From: Vibrio galatheae
GTDB taxonomy: Bacteria > Pseudomonadota > Gammaproteobacteria > Enterobacterales > Vibrionaceae
Length of the DNA: 59,710 bases
Reading direction: 5' to 3'
Assembly (NCBI RefSeq): GCF_000967545.1
Contig: NZ_JXXV01000013.1
Coordinates: 1-59,710 of the forward strand
Part shown: piece after piece, positions 10,767 through 19,493 of the stretch
How the letters are laid out: the number at the start of each line of letters is the position of its first letter
How positions within the stretch are numbered: position 1 is the first letter of the stretch
Made by a program: the position numbers and the translations under genes
Notes under the pieces: generated by a model
The model's input: only the letters and a program-made list of their open reading frames with translations
The model's database searches: none
What the model was told of the DNA's origin: nothing

Positions 10767-11077
10767 TGGGCCAACATGTTGAAAGCAGCGCAGCGGATTA
10801 CGTAAAAGGCTTCGTCGCGTCGCTGATCTTAACTGTGATTCCTTTCTATTTCGTTTGGACGAAGGTACTGCCAGCAAACGCAACCTATGTGGTGATGTTT
10901 ACCTGTGCTTTAGTACAGATTTTTGTGCACTTTAAGTATTTCCTTCATATGGAAGCAAAAACGTCAGACGGACGTTGGAACTTAGTCTCACTGATGTTTA
11001 CTGCCATAGTTGTGCTGATTTTGATCGCGGGTTCGATCTGGATTATCTATAACATGAACGTCAACATGAGACTTTAG
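10766..11077 (+). CDS. cyoD: Cytochrome bo3 ubiquinol oxidase subunit IV
   Basis: Small assembly subunit of the oxidase. The 103-residue product starts at the ATG at 10766, which overlaps the cyoC stop by one base (TAATG). An earlier in-frame start would add a non-homologous stretch from inside cyoC. Three membrane helices are predicted, with the family features GFVASLILTVIPF and the LVQIFVHFKYFLHM helix. cyoE follows after 2 nt. Confidence 0.95.
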   Translation: MGQHVESSAADYVKGFVASLILTVIPFYFVWTKVLPANATYVVMFTCALVQIFVHFKYFLHMEAKTSDGRWNLVSLMFTAIVVLILIAGSIWIIYNMNVNMRL

Positions 11078-11079
11078 TC

Positions 11080-11952
11080 ATGGCGACGCTGAAAAGTTAT
11101 TTGTCTATCACTAAACCGGGCATTATTTTCGGCAACTTGATATCGGTCGCGGCGGGTTTTTTCCTCGCCGCAAAATCTGAGCCTGCGAGCCTGTTGTTGT
11201 TTTTGACAACATTGGCAGGTGTGGGGTTGGTGATTGCTTCAGGTTGTGTGGTGAACAATATTTTTGACCGCGATATAGACCAAAAGATGGCACGTACGCA
11301 AAATCGAGAACTGGCCAAAGGCAACATCAATATTGATATTGCCTTTGTTTACGCCTTGGTGATGTTATTGGTGGGAACGGCAATGCTGTTCCAATTAGCC
11401 AATCCACTTTCGGCGGTCGTGGTACTGCTTGGTTATGTTTACTACGTGTTCTTCTACACCATGTGGTACAAGCGTAACTCGGTCTATGGAACGCTGGTTG
11501 GGAGTATTTCTGGTGCTGTACCACCACTGGTGGGCTATCTGGCAGTGACTAATTTTATTAGTCTCGAGGCCATTTTGCTGTTTACCATGTTCTGCTTATG
11601 GCAAATGCCGCACTCGTACGCGATTGCTATGTTCCGTATGCAAGATTATCGAGATGCCGGGATTCCAGTTCTACCTGTTAAAGAGGGCATTCATAAAGCT
11701 CACCGACATATGAAAGCTTATGTGGTCGCATTTAGCCTAGTTTCATTGAGTTTATTTTTACTTGGTGAGGCGGGTTTTGAATATCTTGCAGTGGCTGCTT
11801 TAGTCTGCTTTATGTGGACCAAAGTGACTTTCCGTACGATAGATGACAGCAATTACCTAGTATGGTCAAAATCGGTGTTTAAAGTCTCATTGCTGGTGGT
11901 GATGGGGATAAGTGGCGTTCTTGGTTTTGAACTACTGCCCGCGATTATCTAA
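11080..11952 (+). CDS. cyoE: Protohaem IX farnesyltransferase (haem O synthase)
   Basis: UbiA-family membrane prenyltransferase that attaches farnesyl to haem B to make haem O for the binuclear centre of CyoB. The 290-residue protein has nine predicted helices, the aspartate-rich motif NNIFDRDIDQKMARTQNR (about 60-77) and the second conserved loop with YTMWYKRNSVYGTLVG. It is the last gene of the operon. Together with ispA it gives a complete route to the oxidase cofactor within the window. Confidence 0.97.
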   Translation: MATLKSYLSITKPGIIFGNLISVAAGFFLAAKSEPASLLLFLTTLAGVGLVIASGCVVNNIFDRDIDQKMARTQNRELAKGNINIDIAFVYALVMLLVGTAMLFQLANPLSAVVVLLGYVYYVFFYTMWYKRNSVYGTLVGSISGAVPPLVGYLAVTNFISLEAILLFTMFCLWQMPHSYAIAMFRMQDYRDAGIPVLPVKEGIHKAHRHMKAYVVAFSLVSLSLFLLGEAGFEYLAVAALVCFMWTKVTFRTIDDSNYLVWSKSVFKVSLLVVMGISGVLGFELLPAII

Positions 11953-11987
11953 TCACAACTAAAACAGACCGTTGATTCGGTTCAATA

Positions 11988-12050
11988 AACGTCACTCTTT
12001 GCTGTGAACAGGAATTGTTAGCCAGCGAGTAAGGAGTGACGTTTTTGTAT
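11988..12050 (+). terminator. Long hairpin terminator after cyoE
   Basis: Perfect 10-bp outer arms AACGTCACTC (11988-11997) and GAGTGACGTT (12034-12043) enclose 36 nt that include inner GCTG and CAGC arms. TTTTTGTATTTT follows directly. The loop is unusually long for a plain terminator. Confidence 0.7.
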
Positions 12051-12065
12051 TTTCTATATCCAAGA

Positions 12066-12269
12066 CATAAAAAAACACCGCCATATAGGCGGTGCTAAAA
12101 AATTTGACAGACAGGTCAAAATAAATACAGGAAGTAGATGTTTCGTTTCTCATCGAAACCAAACTGGTAGAAACCTACCGAACTCGAAATACGAGTTTGC
12201 AAACACAACATCGCAATAAGTGGTCAATTGATTTAAAGGAAAATCAAGCCGTTCTGACTTCTTATTGCG
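12066..12269 (-). ncRNA. gcvB: GcvB small regulatory RNA
   Basis: Hfq-dependent small RNA that represses many amino-acid and peptide transporter mRNAs. On the minus strand the region holds the conserved GU-rich seed GATGTTGTGTTTGC (complement of 12199-12212), the later ACTTCCTGTA element (complement of 12126-12135), a CTGTCTGTC segment, and a terminator hairpin CACCGCC/GGCGGTG (12076-12094) with a U-run. A 5' stem pairs 12261-12268 with 12213-12220. The length, about 204 nt, is that of E. coli GcvB, and the gene is divergent from gcvA exactly as in enterics. The 5' end is inferred from the promoter. Confidence 0.93.
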
Positions 12270-12275
12270 GGGTGA

Positions 12276-12304
12276 AATATAGAATTTCTCTGGTCGTCAG
12301 ACAA
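12276..12304 (-). promoter_or_regulatory. Promoter of gcvB
   Basis: Minus-strand -35 TTGTCT (complement of 12299-12304), 17-nt spacer, and -10 TATATT (complement of 12276-12281). This places the start about 7 nt on, at 12268-12269, the first base of the 5' stem. GcvA probably binds in this region. Confidence 0.7.
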
Positions 12305-12361
12305 TCGACATTTTATAATGTTTCAGATAAAAAAAACTAATCCAATTTAGAGTAGGTTACT

Positions 12362-13270
12362 ATGTCTAGACGATTGCCTCCTTTGAACTCATTAAAAGTG
12401 TTTGAAGCAGCAGCCCGACATTTGAGCTTTACCCGCGCAGCGGAAGAGTTGTTTGTGACTCAGGCTGCCGTCAGTCATCAGATCAAAGCGCTAGAAGAAT
12501 TCCTTGGCTTAAAACTGTTTCGACGCCGAAATCGTTCTCTACTCCTGACCGAAGAAGGTCAGAGTTATTTTCTTGATATAAAAGACATTTTCACTTCACT
12601 GGCAGAAGCGACTGATAAAGTGCTTGAGCGCAGTGAAAAAGGTGCCTTGACTATCAGTTTACCGCCAAGCTTCGCTATCCAGTGGCTCGTCCCTCGCTTA
12701 GCTGACTTTAATCAGCAAGAGCCGGACATAGACGTGCGTATCAAGGCAGTGGATATGGATGAAGGTTCGCTGACGGACGATGTCGATGTGGCTATCTACT
12801 ATGGGCGAGGAAACTGGCCTGGTTTACGGGCCGATAAACTCTATCAAGAATTTTTGATCCCTCTCTGTTCGCCTTCATTGCTGCTGGGCAGTAAACCATT
12901 AGAAACTCTAAGTGATTTAAGCAAGCATACGCTTCTCCATGACACCTCACGTAAAGATTGGAAACAGTTTGCCAAACAAAATGGCATTGAAGGCGTGAAT
13001 GTTAACCACGGCCCGATATTTAGTCACTCGACTATGGTACTTCAGGCTGCCGCTCATGGTCAGGGAGTCGCTTTGGGTAACAATGTACTGGCTCAGCCGG
13101 AGTTAGAAGCCGGGCGTTTGATCGCACCGTTTGACGAAGTGTTGTTATCTAAAAATGCTTTTTACGTTGTTTGTCACGACAAGCAAGCCGATATGGGACG
13201 TATCGCCACGTTCCGCGATTGGATGTTAGCGAAAGCGCAAAGTGAACAAGAGGAATTATTGGATGACTGA
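12362..13270 (+). CDS. gcvA: LysR-type regulator GcvA of the glycine cleavage system
   Basis: Activates gcvB and controls the glycine cleavage operon in response to glycine and purines. The 302-residue protein has the LysR winged-helix at about 6-65 (LNSLKVFEAAARHLSFTRAA, TQAAVSHQIKALEEFLG) and a C-terminal periplasmic-binding-like effector domain. The N-terminus SRRLPPLNSLKVFEAAARH is characteristic of GcvA. It is divergent from the gcvB RNA, which supports the name. The next gene overlaps its end by 8 nt. Confidence 0.95.
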   Translation: MSRRLPPLNSLKVFEAAARHLSFTRAAEELFVTQAAVSHQIKALEEFLGLKLFRRRNRSLLLTEEGQSYFLDIKDIFTSLAEATDKVLERSEKGALTISLPPSFAIQWLVPRLADFNQQEPDIDVRIKAVDMDEGSLTDDVDVAIYYGRGNWPGLRADKLYQEFLIPLCSPSLLLGSKPLETLSDLSKHTLLHDTSRKDWKQFAKQNGIEGVNVNHGPIFSHSTMVLQAAAHGQGVALGNNVLAQPELEAGRLIAPFDEVLLSKNAFYVVCHDKQADMGRIATFRDWMLAKAQSEQEELLDD

Positions 13271-13889
13271 TTATTTGATTGATGGTGAACAACATAATCC
13301 TTTGTTTATTTTTGCTCACGGCGCAGGGGCTGGCATGGACCATAGCTTTATGGAGGCTGTGGCTAAAGGTTTGGCGACTAAGGGCATTCAAGTTGTACGT
13401 TTTAACTTTCCCTATATGGTCAAACGCGCTCAAGATGGCAAGAAGCGCCCACCAGACAGAGCGCCAAAACTGTTGGAAGCGTATCAATCGGTTATCGAAG
13501 AGATAAGCCCGTCTGGTCGAGTAGTTATCGGTGGTAAGTCGATGGGGGGACGTATGGCGAGCTTGCTGGCCAATGAAGACAACGTTGCCGCAGTGGCGTG
13601 TTTAGGTTTTCCGTTTCATCCACCAGGCAAACCCGAAAACTTTAAAGGCGCACATCTGGCTGAGTTAGCGAAACCATGTCTTATTTTGCAAGGTGAGCGC
13701 GATACCTTTGGCAATAAAGAAGAGTTTGAGCATTTTGAGCTATCACCTGCCGTTGAGGTCAAGTTTATTGCTGATGGTGATCATAGCTTCAAACCACGTA
13801 AACGTTCAGGACACACTGAATCAGGCAACATTGCCTACGCGGTCGAACATCTTGCCAAATTTATTCTAGGGGTGTCTGATGATCAGTAA
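13263..13889 (+). CDS. Alpha/beta-fold family hydrolase (KANL3/Tex30-like)
   Basis: A 208-residue cytosolic hydrolase of unknown substrate. Visible features are the early FAHGAGAGMDHSF oxyanion-type segment, the nucleophile elbow GGKSMGGRMAS (serine nucleophile), CLILQGERDTFG with the likely acid residue, and a late DGDHSFKPRK with the likely catalytic histidine. I chose the ATG at 13263, which has an AGAGGA ribosome site 8 nt upstream, over a GTG 21 nt earlier. It overlaps gcvA by 8 nt and the next gene by 11 nt, so it is translated as part of that operon. In E. coli gcvA is followed directly by ygdD, so this gene is an addition here. Confidence 0.85.
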   Translation: MTDYLIDGEQHNPLFIFAHGAGAGMDHSFMEAVAKGLATKGIQVVRFNFPYMVKRAQDGKKRPPDRAPKLLEAYQSVIEEISPSGRVVIGGKSMGGRMASLLANEDNVAAVACLGFPFHPPGKPENFKGAHLAELAKPCLILQGERDTFGNKEEFEHFELSPAVEVKFIADGDHSFKPRKRSGHTESGNIAYAVEHLAKFILGVSDDQ

Positions 13890-14277
13890 ACAATGGCTAA
13901 CTATTGGTGGTGCGGCTTGTGGTGTTGGCGTCGCTTTAGGGGCCTTTGCGGCTCATGGCTTAAAGAAGATTTTGTCGCCGTATTTGATTGAGGTTTTTGC
14001 TACTGGAGTTCAATACCAGTTTATTCACGGCATCGCTATTTTGCTTTGTGGCGTTTTACTGCAGTTAAAATTGCCACTTAAGTCACAAAAATATTTCTCC
14101 CTCGCGGCAGTTTGCTTTATCATCGGCATCTTTTGTTTTAGCGGCAGTCTTTACGCCTTAGCACTAACAGGAATCAAATGGTTTGGTCCTATCACACCAT
14201 TTGGCGGTTTAACATTTATGCTAGGTTGGGGATTGTTCGTTTACGCAGCACTACAGGTTAAAGAGGTGAATCAGTGA
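13879..14277 (+). CDS. DUF423 family inner-membrane protein (YgdD-like)
   Basis: A 132-residue membrane protein with four predicted helices and the family start [21 protein letters not shown], followed by [13 protein letters not shown] and the late [10 protein letters not shown]. Its function is unknown. The E. coli homologue ygdD sits between gcvA and rlmM, and the same position here supports orthology. It overlaps the hydrolase by 11 nt and rlmM by 4 nt (ATGA-type junction). Confidence 0.9.
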   Translation: MISKQWLTIGGAACGVGVALGAFAAHGLKKILSPYLIEVFATGVQYQFIHGIAILLCGVLLQLKLPLKSQKYFSLAAVCFIIGIFCFSGSLYALALTGIKWFGPITPFGGLTFMLGWGLFVYAALQVKEVNQ

Positions 14278-15365
14278 AACAGTTAATGCTCTACTGCCGC
14301 AGCGGCTTTGAAAAAGAGTGTGCCGGTGAAATTCAGGATCGTGCAACTCAGCTAGAAGTATTTGGTTTCCCACGCCTTAAAAAGAACACAGGTTATGTGC
14401 TGTTTGAGTGTTACCAAGACGGGGATGCACAAAAACTTGTTAAAGAGCTCGATTTTAAATCCTTGATTTTTGCTCGCCAAATCTTCGCCGTTGCGGCTGA
14501 AATACAAGAATTGCCACGCGAAGATCGCATTTCACCGATTCTCCATGATTTAAGCTTTGTCGATAGTATGCCGCGTTGTGGTGACATTCGTATCGAAACG
14601 CCCGACACCAATGAGGCGAAAGAACTGCTTAAGTTTTGCCGTAAGTTTACTGTACCTATGCGCCAAGCACTGCGTGGGAAAGGGATTCTGCTGGGCAAAG
14701 ACAATCCGAAAAAGCCCGTTCTGCATATCTGCTTTGTCGGCCCGACTCACTGCTTTATTGGCTACTCACTGCCAAATAATAACTCCCAGTTCTTTATGGG
14801 TATCCCGCGTCTCAAGTTTCCTGCCGATGCACCAAGCCGTTCGACACTCAAGCTAGAAGAAGCGTTTCACGTATTTATTCCTCGTGAAGAGTGGGATGAG
14901 CGACTTGCACCGGGGATGTGGGGTGTAGACTTGGGCGCATGTCCCGGTGGTTGGACGTACCAACTGGTTAAACGTTCGATGTTCGTTCATTCTGTCGACA
15001 ACGGTATGATGGCAGATAGCTTAATGGAAACTGGTCAGGTTAAACACCACCAAGAAGATGGTTTCAAATTTGAGCCAGCGCGCAAGAACGTGACTTGGTT
15101 AGTGTGTGACATGATTGAAAAACCTTCCCGCGTTGCTCAATTGATGGGTGAGTGGATCATTAGTGGCTGGGCAAAAGAAGCAATATTTAACCTAAAATTA
15201 CCAATGAAAGGCCGTTACGACGAAGTGCTGGAAGATATTGAAAACCTGAAAGTCTTCCTTAAAGAGCATGATGTTAAGTTCAAGCTGCAGGCGAAACATT
15301 TGTATCACGACCGCGAAGAGATTACGGTTCATGTTCAGTGTCTATCGAACATCTCACCGCACTAA
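14274..15365 (+). CDS. rlmM: 23S rRNA 2'-O-ribose methyltransferase RlmM
   Basis: SAM-dependent enzyme that methylates the ribose of C2498 in 23S rRNA. It starts GTG at 14274, overlapping the DUF423 gene. The 363-residue protein has an N-terminal THUMP-like region (about 1-170) and a Rossmann methyltransferase fold. The SAM motif is [20 protein letters not shown] (about 217-236), and the K-D-K-E catalytic elements include [12 protein letters not shown] and [12 protein letters not shown]. The gene ends at a bidirectional terminator facing xni. Confidence 0.96.
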   Translation: MKQLMLYCRSGFEKECAGEIQDRATQLEVFGFPRLKKNTGYVLFECYQDGDAQKLVKELDFKSLIFARQIFAVAAEIQELPREDRISPILHDLSFVDSMPRCGDIRIETPDTNEAKELLKFCRKFTVPMRQALRGKGILLGKDNPKKPVLHICFVGPTHCFIGYSLPNNNSQFFMGIPRLKFPADAPSRSTLKLEEAFHVFIPREEWDERLAPGMWGVDLGACPGGWTYQLVKRSMFVHSVDNGMMADSLMETGQVKHHQEDGFKFEPARKNVTWLVCDMIEKPSRVAQLMGEWIISGWAKEAIFNLKLPMKGRYDEVLEDIENLKVFLKEHDVKFKLQAKHLYHDREEITVHVQCLSNISPH

Positions 15366-15376
15366 TGTGAAGAAAA

Positions 15377-15401
15377 AGGCTCTGAATTCAGAGCCTTTTT
15401 T
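15377..15401. terminator. Bidirectional terminator between rlmM and xni
   Basis: Palindrome AAGGCTCTGAATTCAGAGCCTT (two 11-base arms, 15377-15398) with U-runs on both strands, between two convergent genes. Confidence 0.9.
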
Positions 15402-15418
15402 CATTGCCGCAAGGAATA

Positions 15419-16201
15419 TTATTCAGCTTCGTTGGGGCCGTTATACCGTAAATCCTGCAGGTTAAACCCGAGTTCAATATCACTCTTTAGGGATGCAATA
15501 GATTTGCACTTTCGCGCTGCGTTAATGTGCTCATCCAACTTTTTACGATATTTTGCTGGCAAGGCATCACTGGCAAAGGCTTGTTCAATGTCGCTAAACT
15601 GAGTCAGTATCTCTTTGGCTGCTTTTGGGCCAATACCAGGTACACCCGGAACTTGACTTGAGCTGATCCCGGTTAAGCCCCAATAGTCGCCTAACTGCTC
15701 TGGCTTCACGCCAAACTCTGCGTCAATAAACGGGGCGTCTAGCCAGCGATGTTGAAAATAATCTCGAATTTGCAAAGTGGGAGAGAGTAGCTGACAGTAA
15801 CCTTTGTCAGTTGAAATGATCGTCACTTTCTCTCCATGCCCTGCTACTTTGGTCGCTAAGGTGGCGACTAAATCATCGGCTTCATCACCGTCGGAAAGCA
15901 GAGAATCAATTCCCAGCTTCCACCATGCATCCTGAATGGACTCCAGCCCTTGCATCAGAGGTTCTGGCATAGGTTTACGATTTTGTTTGTATTCGGGCAA
16001 TATATCAGCGCGCCAACCTCGCTCCTGCAGGTGATGATCAAACACTGCAATAATATGTGTAGGTTGTGATTCTGAGATGATGCGATTGAGGGTTCGGGTC
16101 GTCGTGGTTATCGTTCTTGCTATATCGCTTGGGTCAGGTTGCGCCGAATGCACACGCCGAATCAGATTAAGAGCATCGATGATAACAAGATGAATAGACA
16201 T
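15419..16201 (-). CDS. xni: Flap endonuclease Xni (ExoIX)
   Basis: 5'-3' exonuclease/flap endonuclease family protein that processes 5' flaps. I start at the internal ATG at 16201 (MSIHLVIIDALNLIRRVHSA, 260 residues). The longer frame adds 21 residues that overlap the ppnN terminator and are not homologous. The family core is present: IIDALNLIRR, FDHHLQERGWRADILPEYKQNRKPMPEPL, SDGDEADDLVATLA and the helix-hairpin-helix GVPGIGPKAAKEIL. The downstream partner position next to rlmM and ppnN is the same as in E. coli. Confidence 0.93.
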   Translation of the reverse strand: MSIHLVIIDALNLIRRVHSAQPDPSDIARTITTTTRTLNRIISESQPTHIIAVFDHHLQERGWRADILPEYKQNRKPMPEPLMQGLESIQDAWWKLGIDSLLSDGDEADDLVATLATKVAGHGEKVTIISTDKGYCQLLSPTLQIRDYFQHRWLDAPFIDAEFGVKPEQLGDYWGLTGISSSQVPGVPGIGPKAAKEILTQFSDIEQAFASDALPAKYRKKLDEHINAARKCKSIASLKSDIELGFNLQDLRYNGPNEAE

Positions 16202-16205
16202 ATAA

Positions 16206-16235
16206 ATCAAAAAATAAGGGCTTGAAGCCCTTATT
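16206..16235 (-). terminator. Terminator after ppnN
   Basis: Inverted repeat AATAAGGGCT/AGCCCTTATT (16213-16235) followed, on the minus strand, by a run of U. It sits in the 63-nt gap between ppnN and the xni start. Confidence 0.8.
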
Positions 16236-16264
16236 GTATAGATTGAAATTGAGATTACCAGCAA

Positions 16265-17629
16265 CTAGCTGTCAGTCTTAATTTGGTAACAAGGTTCATA
16301 AGCGTTACCACCAGGCAGTTTCATGCGATCTTGCTTAACAAAGTCTTTAAGCAACAAATCCATTTTTTTCATAAGGCTTGCGTCACCATCAAGAATAAAT
16401 GGACCATGGCTTTCTATCTCATGAATACCCTCAGCTTTGACGTTACCTGCAACAATACCAGAGAAAGCTCGGCGCAATGCCGCTGCGAGATTTTCGGCTG
16501 GCTGATCTAAATGTAAATCGAGACTGGCCATATTTTCGTGGGTCGGCTCAAACGGCAATTGGAAGTCTGACTCAATTTTGAGTGACCAGTTGAAACTGTA
16601 GGCGTCACCGGTTTCTTTGCGATACTGACGCACATCAGTCATGCTTTGTTTCATGATCTGCGCGACTTTTGCCGGATCATCCACCACAATTTGGTAGTGT
16701 TTTTGCGCAGCGTTACCGAGTGTTTCACCAATGAAGCGGTCGATTGAGCGGAAGTACTCTTCACTCTCTTTCGGGCCGGTTAAAACGATTTGCAGTGGTT
16801 GGTCGGCATTATCAGGATGCATCATGATGCCGAGAATATACAACAGCTCTTCAGCGGTACCTGGTCCGCCCGGGAAAATAACGATTCCGTGCGCCATGCG
16901 AACAAAGGCTTCAAGACGTTTCTCGATATCTGGCATGATCACCAGTTCGTTAACGATAGGGTTTGGTGGCTCAGCCGCGATAATTGACGGCTCGGTTAAA
17001 CCTAAATAGCGTTGATCATAGTAACGCTGTTTGGCATGGCCAATCGCTGCCCCTTTCATTGGGCCTTCCATAGCTCCGGGACCGCAACCGGTACAGATAT
17101 TGAGTTCACGCAAGCCGAGCTCGTTGCCGACTTCGCGAGTGTATTGATATTCAACTGGATTGATTGAATGACCGCCCCAGCAGACAACAAGATTCGGTTC
17201 GATACCTGGAGTTAAGGCTCCTGCATTACGCAGAATACCGAAAACTAAGTTAGTGATGTGGCTGGCGTTATTTAAATTTAGACGCTGGTTGTCCGCGAGA
17301 TGCATATTGACGTATACAATATCTCGTAGCACCGAAAACAAGTGTTCCTGAATGCCCTTAATGATTTCTCCATCGACAAAGGCATGATCTGGCGGGTTGG
17401 TAAGTTCAAGCTTTATACCTCGCTCTCGGCGCACGACGTTGACATCAAAAGATTGGTATTTATCCAACAGTTCTTTAGAGTTGTCGGTGTGGCTACCTGA
17501 GTTAAGAACCGCAAGCGTACAGTTGCGGTAAAGCTGATAAAGATCACCAACAGCGGTTTTTTGAAGGCGCTCAACTTCAAGTTGAGAGAGCAAATCCATA
17601 CTACCTGCTGGACTAATGTGAGTGATCAT
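16265..17629 (-). CDS. ppnN: Nucleotide 5'-monophosphate nucleosidase PpnN (YgdH)
   Basis: Hydrolyses purine and pyrimidine 5'-monophosphates to free base and ribose 5-phosphate. In E. coli it is a (p)ppGpp-stimulated purine salvage enzyme. The 454-residue protein has the family N-terminal extension, a central Rossmann LOG-type core with [21 protein letters not shown] and the nucleotide-binding PGGPGTAEE motif, and a C-terminal domain. The start [19 protein letters not shown] has an AGGAGGT-like ribosome site just upstream. It is transcribed towards xni. Confidence 0.95.
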   Translation of the reverse strand: MITHISPAGSMDLLSQLEVERLQKTAVGDLYQLYRNCTLAVLNSGSHTDNSKELLDKYQSFDVNVVRRERGIKLELTNPPDHAFVDGEIIKGIQEHLFSVLRDIVYVNMHLADNQRLNLNNASHITNLVFGILRNAGALTPGIEPNLVVCWGGHSINPVEYQYTREVGNELGLRELNICTGCGPGAMEGPMKGAAIGHAKQRYYDQRYLGLTEPSIIAAEPPNPIVNELVIMPDIEKRLEAFVRMAHGIVIFPGGPGTAEELLYILGIMMHPDNADQPLQIVLTGPKESEEYFRSIDRFIGETLGNAAQKHYQIVVDDPAKVAQIMKQSMTDVRQYRKETGDAYSFNWSLKIESDFQLPFEPTHENMASLDLHLDQPAENLAAALRRAFSGIVAGNVKAEGIHEIESHGPFILDGDASLMKKMDLLLKDFVKQDRMKLPGGNAYEPCYQIKTDS

Positions 17630-17828
17630 TGTGACCTCCTTGACGAAACAGCACTCAAAATAGAGTGAAATATCATTATTGTTATTGTCCGTATTTGCAG
17701 CTTACTATCGGTAATAAGCCAGTAACGGTTTATTAAGCTTAGCAGCTTTTGCTAGATAATAAACCTAACTAATTGATATCTATAGATCAATCACAGAACT
17801 GGAACATTGGGGAGAGTTTGAGAGGGGA

Positions 17829-19394
17829 TTAACGCCACACGAGCTGGCTTTTGCCAAGTGTCTTCGCTTCATTGAGGCAAAGGTTCAGTCGCTCTAACAC
17901 TTCTTCTGGCGTATCGGAGTCTTTAAACGCGGTACTGGCTGCCGATAGGGTAATGCTTAAGTGACGATCGCGGAACTTAAATGGTAATTTGGAAACCTGA
18001 TTTTGAATCGATTGAATGACGTTGAAAGCATTGCTATCCGATAGCTCTGGTAACAACAGGATAAACTCTTCACCAGAGAAGCGAGCGACGGTATCGGTGT
18101 CGCGAATTTCTTTCTTAATGGTACGAGCAATAATTTTCAGCGCTTTGTCTCCCGCCGCATAACCAAAGCTATCATTGATCGTTTTAAATCCATCGATATC
18201 TAAAATCACTACGCGAAGGGTGTGCTGGGCTCGTATCCAGCGGCGATATTCAAGTTCAAGTCGATCGCCAAATGCGGCACGGTTGTAAACCTTGGTTAGT
18301 GGATCAAGCAGCATTCTTTGCGCTTGGTCTTCTAAACGACGTCGGTAGTCTTGCGTCACTTCGAATAGCGCTTCAAGCTGATTCTTGCCATATTCCATGC
18401 GATCAAGTAGCGCTTTTTCCCTTTCTTCGGCGTGCTTCAAGCGCTCAGACAATGAATTAAGCTGAATCATCAGTGGATCGACTTGTTCTTTGAGTGAATC
18501 AAGTGAGGTCGCGTCGGAAATTTTGTTTTGGGTATCAGCTAGCAGACCGTCGAGCTCACTGTTCATCTCTTGGCGATGGGCAAAATAGCTTTGTGATTGC
18601 TGCGCGTTTTGCGCTGAGCTTTTTAATGAAGACGATAGCGACGCGTTGACTTGCTCAAGAAATTGCTCTGAGGTTTTACGCTCAAAATGCGTCCCTTCGA
18701 TGACTAACTTTAGCGTTTGTAGTGTGAGTTCTAACAGGACGTGGCTATTTACTCCAATCAGCAGTTTCGCTCGAATATCGGTGAGTAATTCGCCTGATTC
18801 ACCTTCGAAATCGAGTTCGGTAATAAGGTGTTGCAGTTCTTCTGACAGGCGCAGCAGTAACTCGCGGTCAGAGCTGGCCGCAATCTGGTTAACGCTGTAG
18901 TCAGGGTTGGTGGTAATGATTTTGACAGAGCGTTCGTAAAGACTAAGCAGTCTCAGTGCCTGTTCGGCTCTTGGATGTTTGAGGCCATTGGAATAACTGA
19001 GTAGATCACGTAGATCACGCTTGATCTTTGCTGGCAGCCCAGTCAAGCGCAGCAGAGTTTCTCCACTGTGCTTTATTTGGGAGTCCAAATGTTCAGTTTG
19101 TTGTTCCATAGCCAAGCCTTGTTGTTTTAGCAGACGTTCTAATACCGCGAGTTTAGGTATTAAAGAGCTGACGTCTTGCTGCTGTTCTATAGCTTGTATC
19201 AGTTGTGTAAGTCCCGCTTGTAGACGCGGGTTTTCACATTTATAGGCACCACTTAACGAAGCGATCACACGCTGAAGTACCTTTTGTTCTCTATTAAATT
19301 TGAACGAGGTATCCCGTTGTGTCAATCGAACTTGTTCCAATTGAGATTTCAGGTTGTGCAGCTGAGACTGAAGATCTTGTTCGATAACGCCCAT
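17829..19394 (-). CDS. Diguanylate cyclase (GGDEF domain, coiled-coil sensor)
   Basis: Likely c-di-GMP synthase. The 521-residue protein has a long helical N-terminus (about 1-345, with coiled coils near 1-50 and 240-345) and no membrane segment. The C-terminal GGDEF domain (about 355-521) has the metal motif DIDGFKTINDSFGYAAGD, the active-site variant SGEEF at 440-444, and an inhibitory I-site RDTD at 431-434 placed five residues before it. SGEEF differs from the canonical GGDEF/GGEEF in its first residue only, so activity is plausible but not certain. The neighbour upstream is a second, degenerate GGDEF protein. Confidence 0.9.
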   Translation of the reverse strand: MGVIEQDLQSQLHNLKSQLEQVRLTQRDTSFKFNREQKVLQRVIASLSGAYKCENPRLQAGLTQLIQAIEQQQDVSSLIPKLAVLERLLKQQGLAMEQQTEHLDSQIKHSGETLLRLTGLPAKIKRDLRDLLSYSNGLKHPRAEQALRLLSLYERSVKIITTNPDYSVNQIAASSDRELLLRLSEELQHLITELDFEGESGELLTDIRAKLLIGVNSHVLLELTLQTLKLVIEGTHFERKTSEQFLEQVNASLSSSLKSSAQNAQQSQSYFAHRQEMNSELDGLLADTQNKISDATSLDSLKEQVDPLMIQLNSLSERLKHAEEREKALLDRMEYGKNQLEALFEVTQDYRRRLEDQAQRMLLDPLTKVYNRAAFGDRLELEYRRWIRAQHTLRVVILDIDGFKTINDSFGYAAGDKALKIIARTIKKEIRDTDTVARFSGEEFILLLPELSDSNAFNVIQSIQNQVSKLPFKFRDRHLSITLSAASTAFKDSDTPEEVLERLNLCLNEAKTLGKSQLVWR

Positions 19395-19493
19395 GAATAA
19401 ACTTTAAAAAGGTTTAACTTATATTTAGTAATCTGTCGATAATATCAAATAAATCACAGGCGTCACGAGTTACTACGTTTGATTGATGAGCTT

